Assembly: GCA_014773175.1 (NCBI GenBank)
Contig: VXCM01000306.1
Location: 1-64,000, forward strand
Direction: 5' to 3'
DNA length: 64,000 nucleotides
Source: Lucifuga dentata
Lineage: Eukaryota > Chordata > Actinopteri > Ophidiiformes > Bythitidae
This document shows, in pieces, positions 48,943 to 59,081 of this stretch. Position 1 is the stretch's first letter. Each line of letters opens with the position of its first letter. The notes under the pieces were generated by a model. The model ran no database searches, had not been told where the DNA came from, and worked only from the letters and a program-made list of their open reading frames with translations. The position numbers and the translations under genes were made by a program.

Positions 48943-49692
48943 GTGCTGCTCTCCTCTCATCTCCCTCTCTCTTCCTCTCTTTTACATCATAATAATACAC
49001 TACAACCCCTTTAAATGCACTATTACTTACCGCTGCCTTTTCATATTGTAACATCACGGGCACTTTAGCGACAATATAAAAGCGTGTCATTCATTATTCA
49101 GAAGCAGCCGGCCTCGTCCCCCTTTTAAAAAGTCAGGCGCGCTGCTGAAATTGATAACGGCGAAGAGACGCGCAATAAAAACGCAGCCCCCGGGTACCGA
49201 GCTACAGCCCAGACCCCCGATTATGCAGATCAAGTGGTAATTTCTCAAACAAATCGCACTCTTTCACTCTTTTGTTGTCGTTTCTTTTTGGACTTTTGGA
49301 ATCAGAGTGTCAGCTTTTATATTGCCTTTAGAAGAAAAAAAAAAAAAGCAGGATTTATGTGCGCCTTGATTGTTAGTGCAAGCCAAAGTCTAATATCAAA
49401 ATAATTTGGCCTTCCCCGGCTGCTGTTCAAGAGGGTTGTGTATTTTAGTGGACTCTTGGTAGCAATTATTGTATGTTTTCTGCTGTTATCATGAAACAAT
49501 GAAAACGTCCGACGCTGTCTTCAACATTCAGACTATTAATAAAATGATAAGGGCTGGCAGGAGGCAGGCTGGGGCTTTTCCTGGTGTGTTCTGGATAGCC
49601 TGTGTCTCGGTAGGTCAGGGCTAATGTGTCATAATCACTCATAATCATTGGATTACACGGGATTACTAACACCCAACATCTGCAACAAAACG

Positions 49693-49815
49693 AGACCCCT
49701 TCTGCTCTCTGTAAAGACTCTGGGGGGCTGCCTGCACTCTACAGGGGAGTGCGNAGACCCCTTCTGCTCTCTGTAAAGACTCTGGGGGGCTGCCTGCACT
49801 CTACAGGGGAGTGCG
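49693..49815. repeat. 61-base direct repeat around a single N
   Basis: 49693-49753 and 49755-49815 read identically around an N at 49754. Probably one genomic copy. Confidence 0.9.
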
Positions 49816-49819
49816 GATA

Positions 49820-50000
49820 TATGGAATTATTATCAATAATTATGAAGACATTATTCATTTGTGGCTGAGTTATGAGTCATGAAAAGTAGCCCTGTGTTAT
49901 GCAAATGTACTAGATTAATTAAATGAATTAAAACTAAGGATTATTCGAGCAAGAAAGTCTGCCATGTTAATGTTATGGAAATGTTCTAGCGCAAGAGAAA
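49820..50000. promoter_or_regulatory. enhancer-like island with octamer and AP-1-like words
   Basis: TGAGTCAT at 49873-49880 and the POU octamer ATGCAAAT at 49899-49906, followed by GATTAATTAAATGAATTAAA. Non-coding, 2.3 kb upstream of the tlx3 start codon. Confidence 0.4.
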
Positions 50001-50579
50001 CATAAAAATGTCTGCAAAGATGACAGCTCTAACAGACCAATTCTCCCCCATCAAAAGCCACCGGTGAGCTCACATATGGCAGGAAGAACCAGCCAACACT
50101 CAGAGTCTGTCCATATTGCCAAACACCTCGGGCCTTGTCCCATCTCATATTGCTTCATAAGACTATATTGTGAAGAAAGAATTGCAGATCTTTTTTAAAA
50201 AATATATAGGCTATATATACACACCCTGTCTTTGCAATTCCGTTTCGATTTTGCTGTATATAACTTCTTAAATTATAACAATAATAATAATTTTGTCATG
50301 TTATTTTTACGCCATTAAAGAAATTAAAGTAATGTTCAGTTTCTTGGGTTATGTCTTGTGACTGTATAAAACATTTAAGTTGTGATAAGCTATTACCCAT
50401 GCGTAAAATGTTGCCAAGATCATAGAATAAACTAAAAATGTATAATTTGTAAAAGATTAAATAAAAAAAAAAACATGTTTAAATTAATAGTGCGCACAAG
50501 TGTAAAATAAGAGCAGTCCTTTGACGATAAAGAGATGTGCTGTAATTAGTTTGTTATACTTTAGTAAGGTGATAGTCTA

Positions 50580-50890
50580 AAAAGCCACCTGCCGCCTCCA
50601 AACCTGATGCGCATTTGTCTGACCCTGAGACGAGTTAGTGAGAGTATAGGATTATCTGCTTACTTTGGGCGCTTGTTACATTGAATCTGTCCGGTTAGCA
50701 GCTTCCACAGTCCGGACACTTTATCTGAAGTAGCCCATGGCTTTTCCCTGTCAGTTCATTTAATGAGCCACTGGAAATCTCAATAAATAAGACAACGTAG
50801 GCTTTTCCAAGACCCATAGGTGCTGCTGGGTCACTGCCAGCCTTCAATAAGCCATGATGTCCTTTTATTTTAAAGAGAGAAAGTGAATCT
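50580..50890. promoter_or_regulatory. enhancer-like island upstream of tlx3
   Basis: About 300 bases of balanced, non-repetitive sequence (from AAAGCCACCTGCCGCCTCC to CCATGATGTCC) in a very AT-rich surround. Candidate conserved element, untested. Confidence 0.35.
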
Positions 50891-51998
50891 GATTGTGAAT
50901 TTGACTCAGTTATCTCACGTGTTAAGCTTGAATTTAACGTTATTTTCCAACTTCAAAAACATGACAAATATGCCGCTGTGAATGATAAATACTGTTTAAA
51001 CATCTTAATAAATGTATTATTCATTTTCTCTGATTTACTTGTTGAGTAATAATCAAACTATATTAGTCAGATTAGCATTAACTGCCCCCGAATAAGAAAA
51101 ATGAATGTGATGGCTCGGCATTTGCTTATAAGATGTAAGATATAAGATGTTTTTGGGTTTTTTTTTTTGGGGGGGGGATTTTTTTGTGAATTATGACTTC
51201 TTGCTTTTTGGTTTAACAAAAATAGTGATTTAATTAAGGACCTATAGCCTTAAAAGCCCAGCACTTTTAGAGAGCTTAATCTTAAACGTTCCATGCAAAT
51301 GTCAAAGAAATATAAATGAGTTAAGGTGTGGAGGTTTAAAAGTTTTAAATAAAAAGCAATATATATCGAAACATTTCCTCATTTTTCCCCCTTTTTTGTT
51401 TTATTTTTCTTTCTTTTTTTTTAAATAAAGGTCACTGATAAACAACCTTTTGGCTTCACATTTCCTAAACTGCATGTCACATGTGACACGTGACAACTGA
51501 CCAAAGGAGTGACACAAACAGGAAAGATGATGCATTCTTTGCATTGAAGATGAAACTGTGATATTATCATAATTAATTACAGCCTCAGATTAGTTAACGT
51601 TCCTGCATCCGATTTCATTTACCAAATATCAAAACTTACAAACCTGCACATAAAACATTTCTACAAGCGCAACTACGATGACTGGAAGACTGTTTGGTCG
51701 ATATGATAATGTATTAGACATTTGTCATCAAACTCACACAGAATGTCAATGGTCCTTATAGTGCACCTGCGATTTATTTTTGAAATTTCACTATTAATGT
51801 CGACCATGTTGTTGCTTACTCTCCATATAATGATTAACAACGACAGTATCAAATAAGTGCCTGATTCACTTAAAACGCACTGAATGTGCCATAACTTGCT
51901 ATGCCTGTCTGGTGGATGTAGTTATGGGAAATCTAAGTTATTGTGCCAAATCGTAGGCCTCCCCTCCATTAACATTCAATCAGTCATTCTGATGCCAG
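50891..51998. other. tlx3 proximal upstream
   Basis: AT-rich. Contains the palindrome GTCACATGTGAC (51476-51487) overlapping an E-box CACGTG (51487-51492). The transcription start is not located. Confidence 0.45.
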
Positions 51999-52003
51999 CC
52001 AAT
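51999..52003 (+). promoter_or_regulatory. CCAAT box
   Basis: GCCAGCCAATGAAAGG lies about 310 bases before the tlx3 start codon, in the position expected for a promoter or 5' UTR. Confidence 0.4.
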
Positions 52004-52311
52004 GAAAGGTGGAGAGAGATGGAGGAGGACGGAGCTGCTAGACGGAGCGTTTTGACGCGCTGTGAGTAGGACAGAGCGTCACATCTCTCCAAACGCCCAT
52101 CAAACTTTCACCACAGCCTGTAGAGAGGACCCACTCTCTCAATGAGGCCTTTTTGAGAAACACGGACACGCTGGATTCTGGACACGCGGCTGGATAACGA
52201 TGGAGGCAAAGCTGGCGTTGACTTTTGGATCAGTTTGACCCTGCTGCGAATTCCTAGAAAAGATATTTTTCAGATTATTCGTCCTTTTCCTTTTTAGACA
52301 GAACAGCTGGG

Positions 52312-52738
52312 ATGGAGCAAGCACCCAGCGCGCCGAGCCCTCCTCCCAAACCGGCACACCACGAGCCCATCAGCTTCGGTATCGACCAGATCCTGGGAGC
52401 CGGTACAGAGCCAGAAAACGGGCGCACGGCTGGAAGACAAAGTGGATCTGATTTAAGCAACGGGGACGGTTACTACAGTTTAGGAAGCCCAACCGGGACC
52501 AGCGCGCCCTCCTATACCGCGCTGTCTATCTCCCTCTCCGGTATAATGCCTCCGGTTGAGGCTTCAGGTTCATACGGGGAGAGTAGGGGTCTGGGCAGCC
52601 GGGGGGTGATTCGAGTACCGGCTCACAGACCCATGACAGCCCCGGGACCCCCAGCCCCCGTTCAGAGCGCCGTTCCTGGCTTTGGAGGGCTGTGCTTCCC
52701 CTGGATTGGGAACAGGTTCGCCAAGGACAGAATATCAG
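52312..52738 (+). CDS. tlx3: tlx3 exon 1
   Basis: The start codon is in context GGGATGG. Encodes residues 1-142: Eh1-like motif, a Gly/Ser-rich linker, [11 protein letters not shown] and [17 protein letters not shown]. The donor TCAG|GTAGAT ends phase 1. Confidence 0.94.
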
Positions 52739-54644
52739 GTAGATCAACTGTTAGTCCATCATGGATTTTCTTCATTAATATTTTATTATGTGTTACATTA
52801 CGTTTGGTAATGCTACTGGGTCATAAACCATTTTTTAAATAAATACTTATCAAATATTTGTACAAGATATTTAAAGCAAACGGAAGCATTTTTCGATACT
52901 TTTATTGAAAGTGCTTTGTGTAAAAACAGATTAAAATTCTACATTATAATAAAATTCATATAAAATACATTCTGAATTTATTATCAGATGCCTTGTGTGT
53001 GTGTGCATAACTGACTTTAATTAGTGGAATGTAGTATTTCTATTTTTAAATTATACTGATTTAAAAAAAAATACAATCAGGCTGCTAATCACAATTAAAA
53101 CGAGTTTGTATGGTCAAATCATAATTTGTTACTGTAGTATAAATAACATAAATTTTTTATTATTAGATAAAAATAGAAAAACAGCAATTAAGAAAATACT
53201 ATACAATAATATAAGTAGACCTACATTATAGAAACAAGTAATAATATATAGGCTGCTAAATGTCATCTAATAATAAAACAGAGTTCATGTAATTAAACAG
53301 AGTTCATGTAATTTAGGTTAATTAATACGAACATTATATCACAAAGTTCTGCAGGCTATAAAGTATATAGACTTATATGGAGATTTAGTGAAGCATTTTG
53401 ACACATAGGCCTTATATATGGAGAAGAAATTATGAATCAGCCAATAGGCCTTTACTGACCTCTGTTATTAATGCAGAGAACTGGCATACTTTAAAAACTA
53501 TAAGATGAATACTTATTTATTATGTTTGAATTTTATTGTTTCAAATTCTTTGGCTGCGTTTTGTTGTTCATTTCTCACAATAATTTTAAGAAATAGCTCA
53601 CAAGTGGCCTACATAATTTAAAGAGGGGTCATTGTTGATAAACGGATCGGATATCTGGATTTATGCTCATGAATGAACATACAGAGTAGATCATGAATTA
53701 CTCTGTTTTTTACGATGAAAGTCATCATCCACTCACCGGTTTCTCTCTCTGTTTTTCCTGTAGCGGCTCTGGTGCCATTCGCCGTTACGCGGCGGATAGG
53801 TCACCCGTACCAAAACCGGACACCTCCCAAAAGGAAAAAGCCTCGGACGTCCTTCTCCAGAGTGCAGATCTGCGAGCTGGAGAAGCGTTTCCACCGGCAG
53901 AAATATCTGGCCAGCGCCGAGCGGGCAGCCCTGGCCAAGAGCCTGAAGATGACAGACGCACAGGTCAAAACCTGGTTCCAGAACCGCAGGACCAAGTGGA
54001 GGTTAATTTTCATTTTCACATTTCTATTGTGGTTGTCTGTACAGAAATTTAGAAGTGAGTGCGTCTGGACACACACCTGAGTCACTTCGTACACATCTGC
54101 TGCATCATGTTAGATCACTTTTCCTTGTCCGGTTGACCTCATGCGTAATTTCCTGATAATTGACCCCTGCCAAGTATGAGGGGAAAAAGCTACAAATACA
54201 AAAGTTTTAATTAGATTTTTAATTCTCAATGTAACACATTTCTTTTTAAGACTAACAATTCCCGTCTTATCAAAAATCTCCATATGTCTAAGTAAGACAT
54301 TTTTATTATTTCATGCTTGAGACAAAGCTTTCTATTCATCCACTCTCTACAGATTTCTAAATGTTTTAATTCTAACTCCGTGTGCTTTCACCTCACATAA
54401 CTTTACACTCGACTTATTTTTTTAATTTATGTATAATTTGTTTCTGCTGTTTTTTATTAGGAGACAGACAGCCGAGGAGCGGGAGGCGGAGCGTCAGCAG
54501 GCCAATCGCCTCATTCTGCAGCTGCAGCAGTCCGCCCTCCAGAAATCTCTCAGCGAATCAGCGGTCACGGATCCACTGTGCGCCCATAATTCCTCCCTGT
54601 ATGCCCTGCAGAACCTCCAACCCTGGGCTGAGGAGAGGGAGTAG
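52312..54644 (+). CDS. tlx3: tlx3 (T-cell leukemia homeobox 3) transcription factor, three exons
   Basis: Nuclear homeodomain protein. In the known family it selects glutamatergic over GABAergic fate in dorsal spinal cord and specifies sensory and hindbrain neurons. Exons 52312-52738, 53764-54001 and 54461-54644 join in phase (1, then 2) to 282 residues. Seen: an Eh1-like [12 protein letters not shown] near residue 21 (Groucho binding in the family), [10 protein letters not shown], the PBX-contact motif FPWI, and [20 protein letters not shown] before the homeodomain. The homeodomain has the TLX-typical Thr47 (VKTWFQNRR). [16 protein letters not shown] and [10 protein letters not shown] point to TLX3 rather than TLX1 or TLX2. 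The tail [18 protein letters not shown] is present, but the protein stops after WAEERE. Human TLX3 continues about a dozen residues further. The stop lies in a segment duplicated around an N. It is convergent with kcnip1. Teleosts can have tlx3a and tlx3b; which one is undecided. Confidence 0.95.
52739..53763. other. tlx3 intron 1
   Basis: Very AT-rich, with no repeat or gene recognised. A pyrimidine-rich acceptor ends TTTTTCCTGTAG. Confidence 0.7.
53764..54001 (+). CDS. tlx3: tlx3 exon 2 (homeodomain)
   Basis: Encodes [20 protein letters not shown] and almost the whole homeodomain up to NRRTKW. The donor AG|GTTAAT ends phase 2. Confidence 0.97.
54461..54644 (+). CDS. tlx3: tlx3 exon 3 (C-terminal)
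   Basis: The acceptor TTTTTATTAG is followed by [20 protein letters not shown], then [19 protein letters not shown] and TAG at 54642-54644. It overlaps the left copy of the 63-base duplication. Confidence 0.93.
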
Positions 54645-54721
54645 AGACCAGCCATAANCCCTGTATGCCCTGCAGAACCTCCAACCCTGGGCTGAGGAGA
54701 GGGAGTAGAGACCAGCCATAA
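54595..54721. repeat. 63-base direct repeat around a single N, covering the tlx3 stop
   Basis: 54595-54657 and 54659-54721 read identically around an N at 54658, so the last codons of tlx3 appear twice. Probably an assembly overlap. Confidence 0.9.
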
Positions 54722-54787
54722 GCAGGCAAACGCATTATGCAGTGTTGCTCTATAATCTTAAGCATCATTATGAATCCTGGGAGGATA

Positions 54788-54793
54788 AATAAA
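54788..54793 (+). terminator. AATAAA near the tlx3 3' end
   Basis: The hexamer lies 144 bases after the stop (about 80 if the duplicated segment is collapsed). A later A-run at 54938-54966 is genomic. Confidence 0.35.
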
Positions 54794-54934
54794 TTGAATT
54801 AGGCCTGCATAGAGGGCAGTATCCTTGGGACTTGGACTTTCTTTGAGCCGTGCAGTGGAACAAAAGGTTGAACAATCCAAACTGAAGCATGGCTCAAAGG
54901 ATGTTGTGAAACTGGACCTGAAATGATGATGAAT

Positions 54935-54967
<33 letters not shown>

Positions 54968-55819
54968 AGAACTTGTCTTATCAAGCTTGGACTAAATTCT
55001 GCAAAGATGCTGCAAGCTGCAAGACTTTTCACATCCAAACAGGAGCTGAAACAGAGATCGTCCTTAAAATGAATTGCCACCCTGTCATTGTCTTCTAATC
55101 TTCTGCTTGTGTCCGTTTATTACAATAAGAGGGAGTAAAATAATCCCATAGACTTGAAGGAATCAGGCTCTCCGCAGGTGAGACACATAATTGTTTTATG
55201 AAGGTGTTTCCTATCAGTGCATCCATCTCTGACACACACTCACACAGGCTTCAGTACACTCAGGCCCCCGTTTTTAGGGAATGTGCACCAATAAGGAGGA
55301 GGCTCACACTCCAGTGCCTCTGAGACAGAGTATCCATATGTGAGTACCCAAAATGTGTTCTATTAGAACATTCTGCGAAACAAAGTTTTTCCACAAAATT
55401 ACACAGATATTAATGTATTCACAGCTGTTATTTCTTTGGTTCACACCTCCAATTACAGCACACCATCACAACCAGCTGCACATACGCAGGCCAGACGCAT
55501 CCACTTTGTTCAAAAATAAATAAATAAATAAAATAAAAATGTATAAATGTAGTAATAAAAAGAAAATACAGGTGTGGAGAAAAAATGAAAGAGGCTGTGA
55601 GATGGTTAATCAAAGGAGTGATGCATGTTCAGTAATGATACTTAATTTTTTTATATGTATATTATCTTACATCATCATTAGTGGACTGAGTCCTTTTGGA
55701 TAGAGGCACAAATGTACAATCCTTTTGTACCTTAGTTGTATATCTATGTAAATAACAGTATAAACTGTTCTCGTGAACCTTTTGCTCATGCTGTTTATGA
55801 TGCACAGTAAAAACTGATT

Positions 55820-56444
55820 TTAAAGGCCCATACTGGTGGTTTGCATGTTTGAGCCCAATAAATACTACCCGCATACACATTACATGGCTGCAAACCATTT
55901 TCGCAAACCAAAAAAAAAAAAAACCNCAAAAAAAAAAAAAACCCAACAACCTTATTTTAAGTTTTTGTGTTATTTTGTCAAATCCCATATCTTTCAAAAT
56001 CAAATGTTCAGGTGAGACACCCACCTTAAAATTCAGTGTTTCGCCTGCTAACACTTACTCATGATTTTCAAGGCACAGTTGTTTTAATTTCTCAGAAAAA
56101 GCAGACTTTTCTCATGGGATATAGTCCCTGGTGGAGAAGTACATTTTCTTCCATGCTGCTCCATGTTGGATTGGTTAAATTAAGTAACTCTGGCAAAAAC
56201 TTAATAGACATCTTGTTCGCTGTGATGTGTTACTTATCTCAAACACATTTCAAGTCTCTACAAGTTGATTTTTATAGCGTACTTGAATAAACTGAAACCA
56301 TTGTTGTCTGGAAGGTAGAAAAACTATTTTAATACTCATTACTCCAGTTGTACGTTTTAGAAAATGGTTGGCAGTAATGTAACGAGTATGCGGGCTGTAT
56401 TTATTTAAACTCAAACATGCAAAATCACCGGTATGGTCCTTTAA
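55820..56444. mobile_element. TTAA-flanked foldback element, copy 4 (fullest)
   Basis: Begins TTAAAGGCCCATACTGGTGG and TTGCATGTTTGAGCCCAATA. Ends TCAAACATGCAAAATCACCG and GTATGGTCCTTTAA, its inverse. Length 625 bases, no coding capacity; an A-run with an N at 55926 lies inside. TTAA on both ends would suit piggyBac-type target use. Confidence 0.75.
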
Positions 56445-57897
56445 GGTGTAACATTTACAATATGAAGCTGTAACAGAAAAGATTATGGAGGAAGAAAGAG
56501 GAGACATTAATTTTGTTTCTTGAAAAGTTTATTGATAAATATAATGATTTTATACAATATTTCAATACACACCTTATTTGATTCTGATAGTTTTATTCTG
56601 TCTTTCTCTCCGTCTTCCTGTCTGTCAGTCTGTCTGGAGGAATATACGGGTACATCAGAGATGAGCCACAGCAAATCTCAGCAAGCAATTTTATTGGTAG
56701 CACAGTGAGAGGGCATGACAGTAAATCATTTATAAATCTACATTTTTGTCCTGCTCAATCTTCAGAATGATGGCTCTTGTTTGAAACATGGCTTCTGTTC
56801 CTTCAGAATCAGTGAAAAGGTCTTTACCCTCATATTTCTTCATATTCCTTCTTTGTCTTCCTCTACTCCTCTATTACTGCCTCCAGCAGCCATCCGTCTA
56901 GCTCCCCTCATCTGTCTTTCCCTCACAGTGTAAGGTTGGTCATTCTGACTCAACATTTTTAACAGACAGAGTTAAAGACAAAATTCTTGGATCCATCATA
57001 AACACTGTTCTTCGGTAATCTGGTTTCATTGCCCACAAGATTTGGCTACATGCCAGGATGAATGACATTTTAATAAATAAAAAACAAATATCACATGGGG
57101 ACACCACACACACACAGACACATTTGTCCCTGTATAAGGCTCAGCATCTCTATGGGCTGTTTAATTGATAGGCGGTCTGACTTGGTTAAAAGCAGAATAA
57201 TTACAGAATTCAATCCAGTCTGACAGAAAGACAGACAGACAGCGGGAATCAGAAATACAAAGACAGACATGAGTGATTGAAGACTAAAATACACAAATAC
57301 AACAATAAGTATCTACAGTAGAGTCGTCACAACATTGACACACTGACACCACTTGAACACACACACAGCGGGAAATAACGGGGTTTGAAGACTGTCGCAA
57401 GCTGTCACAAGACTTAAAACTGTCACAAGCTGGCTGACGCCAAATTCAGCTCTGAAAGCTTTACAGGCCTGTTTCTGAATTTACAATAAACTACATGTCA
57501 GAAAACAGACCAGGGGTGCTTTAAGGCTAAAGATGCTACACCTGGACATGGCATCCTAAATTAAAGCATCTTAGCATGAAGGTCATTGTAATACCACCAA
57601 GTTTCATATGGCACATATGCTGTAGGCCTCAGTCTTACATGCCTTATAGTATTGTTCACACTCCTGGAATTTATCACATTTTTTAAAATTTAAGCATGTA
57701 AATTGTAATTTTCACTGATTTCAGGTTAATCTCACTGCTAAGCTGCCTTTAGGAATCCAAGTCCTGCTTGATAAGGTGGTTAACGTTACATATATGTTAG
57801 AAAATTATGTGACCAAAAATGAAAGGAGCGGTATTTATACATAAATCCACACTGTCCAAGATGACAGCAACTTTAACAACAGCAACAAATGACAACA

Positions 57898-57986
57898 AAT
57901 GAACTGTGTGTGTGTATGTATATATGTATGTATGTATGTATGTATGTNAGCAACAAATGACAACAAATGAACTGTGTGTGTGTATG

Positions 57987-58019
<33 letters not shown>

Positions 58020-58020
58020 C
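57898..58020. repeat. GTAT-rich tract duplicated around N at 57948
   Basis: AGCAACAAATGACAACAAAT followed by GAACTGTGTGTGTGTATG and (GTAT)n occurs on both sides of the N, again an unmerged overlap. Confidence 0.85.
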
Positions 58021-58232
58021 TGTGTGTTATCATGGATTTGTTACAGTAAGATTCTACAGAGTTTTGTGGCAACCTGTCACAACTAAAGTGACAAACTTCT
58101 TTCTCTCACAAGCTATACTCTTCCTCTTCTCTTGCACATCCGTGTTCACTTCTTCTCCTCCTCCTCCTCCTCCTCTGCTCTTTTTTCTTTTCCCACTCTG
58201 CACTTTCATCTATTTTATCCATCTCCTTCTGC

Positions 58233-58238
58233 TTTATT
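58233..58238 (-). terminator. AATAAA just after the kcnip1 stop
   Basis: The minus-strand hexamer begins two bases after the stop codon. It is too close to be the only 3' end, and other hexamers lie further downstream. Confidence 0.3.
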
Positions 58239-58240
58239 GT

Positions 58241-58288
58241 CTAGATGACATTTTCAAAGAGTTGTAGAGACCTCATGATGTTTTCATC
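58241..58288 (-). CDS. kcnip1: kcnip1 exon 8 (stop)
   Basis: [15 protein letters not shown] then TAG at 58243-58241, the normal KChIP carboxyl end. Confidence 0.95.
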   Translation of the reverse strand, partial: DENIMRSLQLFENVI

Positions 58289-59044
58289 CTGTGAGAGGTA
58301 AGAAGATGGATATAAGTTAGAGGTTGACTGGAAGGGAGAAAAACATCAACTACAATTTACCGCTGTAGTTACCAAACTGGCCACTAGGTGGCAGTAAAAT
58401 ATATGAAATAAGGTGAATTTATAGAGTACAAACCTCTTCAAAACAACATTGAAATAAGAAAAATAAGCGAGAAAAGCAACGAGTCTGCGAGATGAACACC
58501 TTTCAGAAATATACAATTAAATGCATAGTTGAAGAATAACTCAAAGGATTTCCTGGATTATATATCAGGAGACAATTTAAGAATATTGGGTACCTCTTGA
58601 CAAGAAAGGATGAATTCTTCAAGGGTCACCACCCCGTCTCTGTTTTTGTCCATTTTCTATGGAGATAAACACACAAGACATTTATGCTAAATTTATCAGT
58701 GCAGTTTGTAAAATCTATTGCATTCACACACTGCTAAAAACAGCAACCTAATATATGAGATCTTTGCCCTGTTTGTGTGACTGAGCTGCTGTTTTCATCT
58801 GTGGCATTACTCAGATGTCTTTACCAGGAAGAATGCATCCACATGCTGTTTGGGTGCATCGGTTTTCAGGGCGGGGTATGTGTACTTCCCCATCATGTCA
58901 TATATCGCTCTGACAATGTCTGTCATCTCCTGTGAAGCAGACCATAGAGACACACACACACACACACACACAAGTGAAACATCAGTGACACTGTTGTCAC
59001 TGTAATCAACAATGTAATCACAGATGGACAAACCAATTAAAAGT

Positions 59045-59081
<37 letters not shown>

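Larger units (their letters stand above)
54794..58240. other. tlx3-kcnip1 convergent interval
   Basis: Contains both 3' UTRs of unknown length, foldback copy 4 (55820-56444) and a GTAT-rich tract duplicated around an N (57907-58020). No further gene is seen. Confidence 0.55.
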
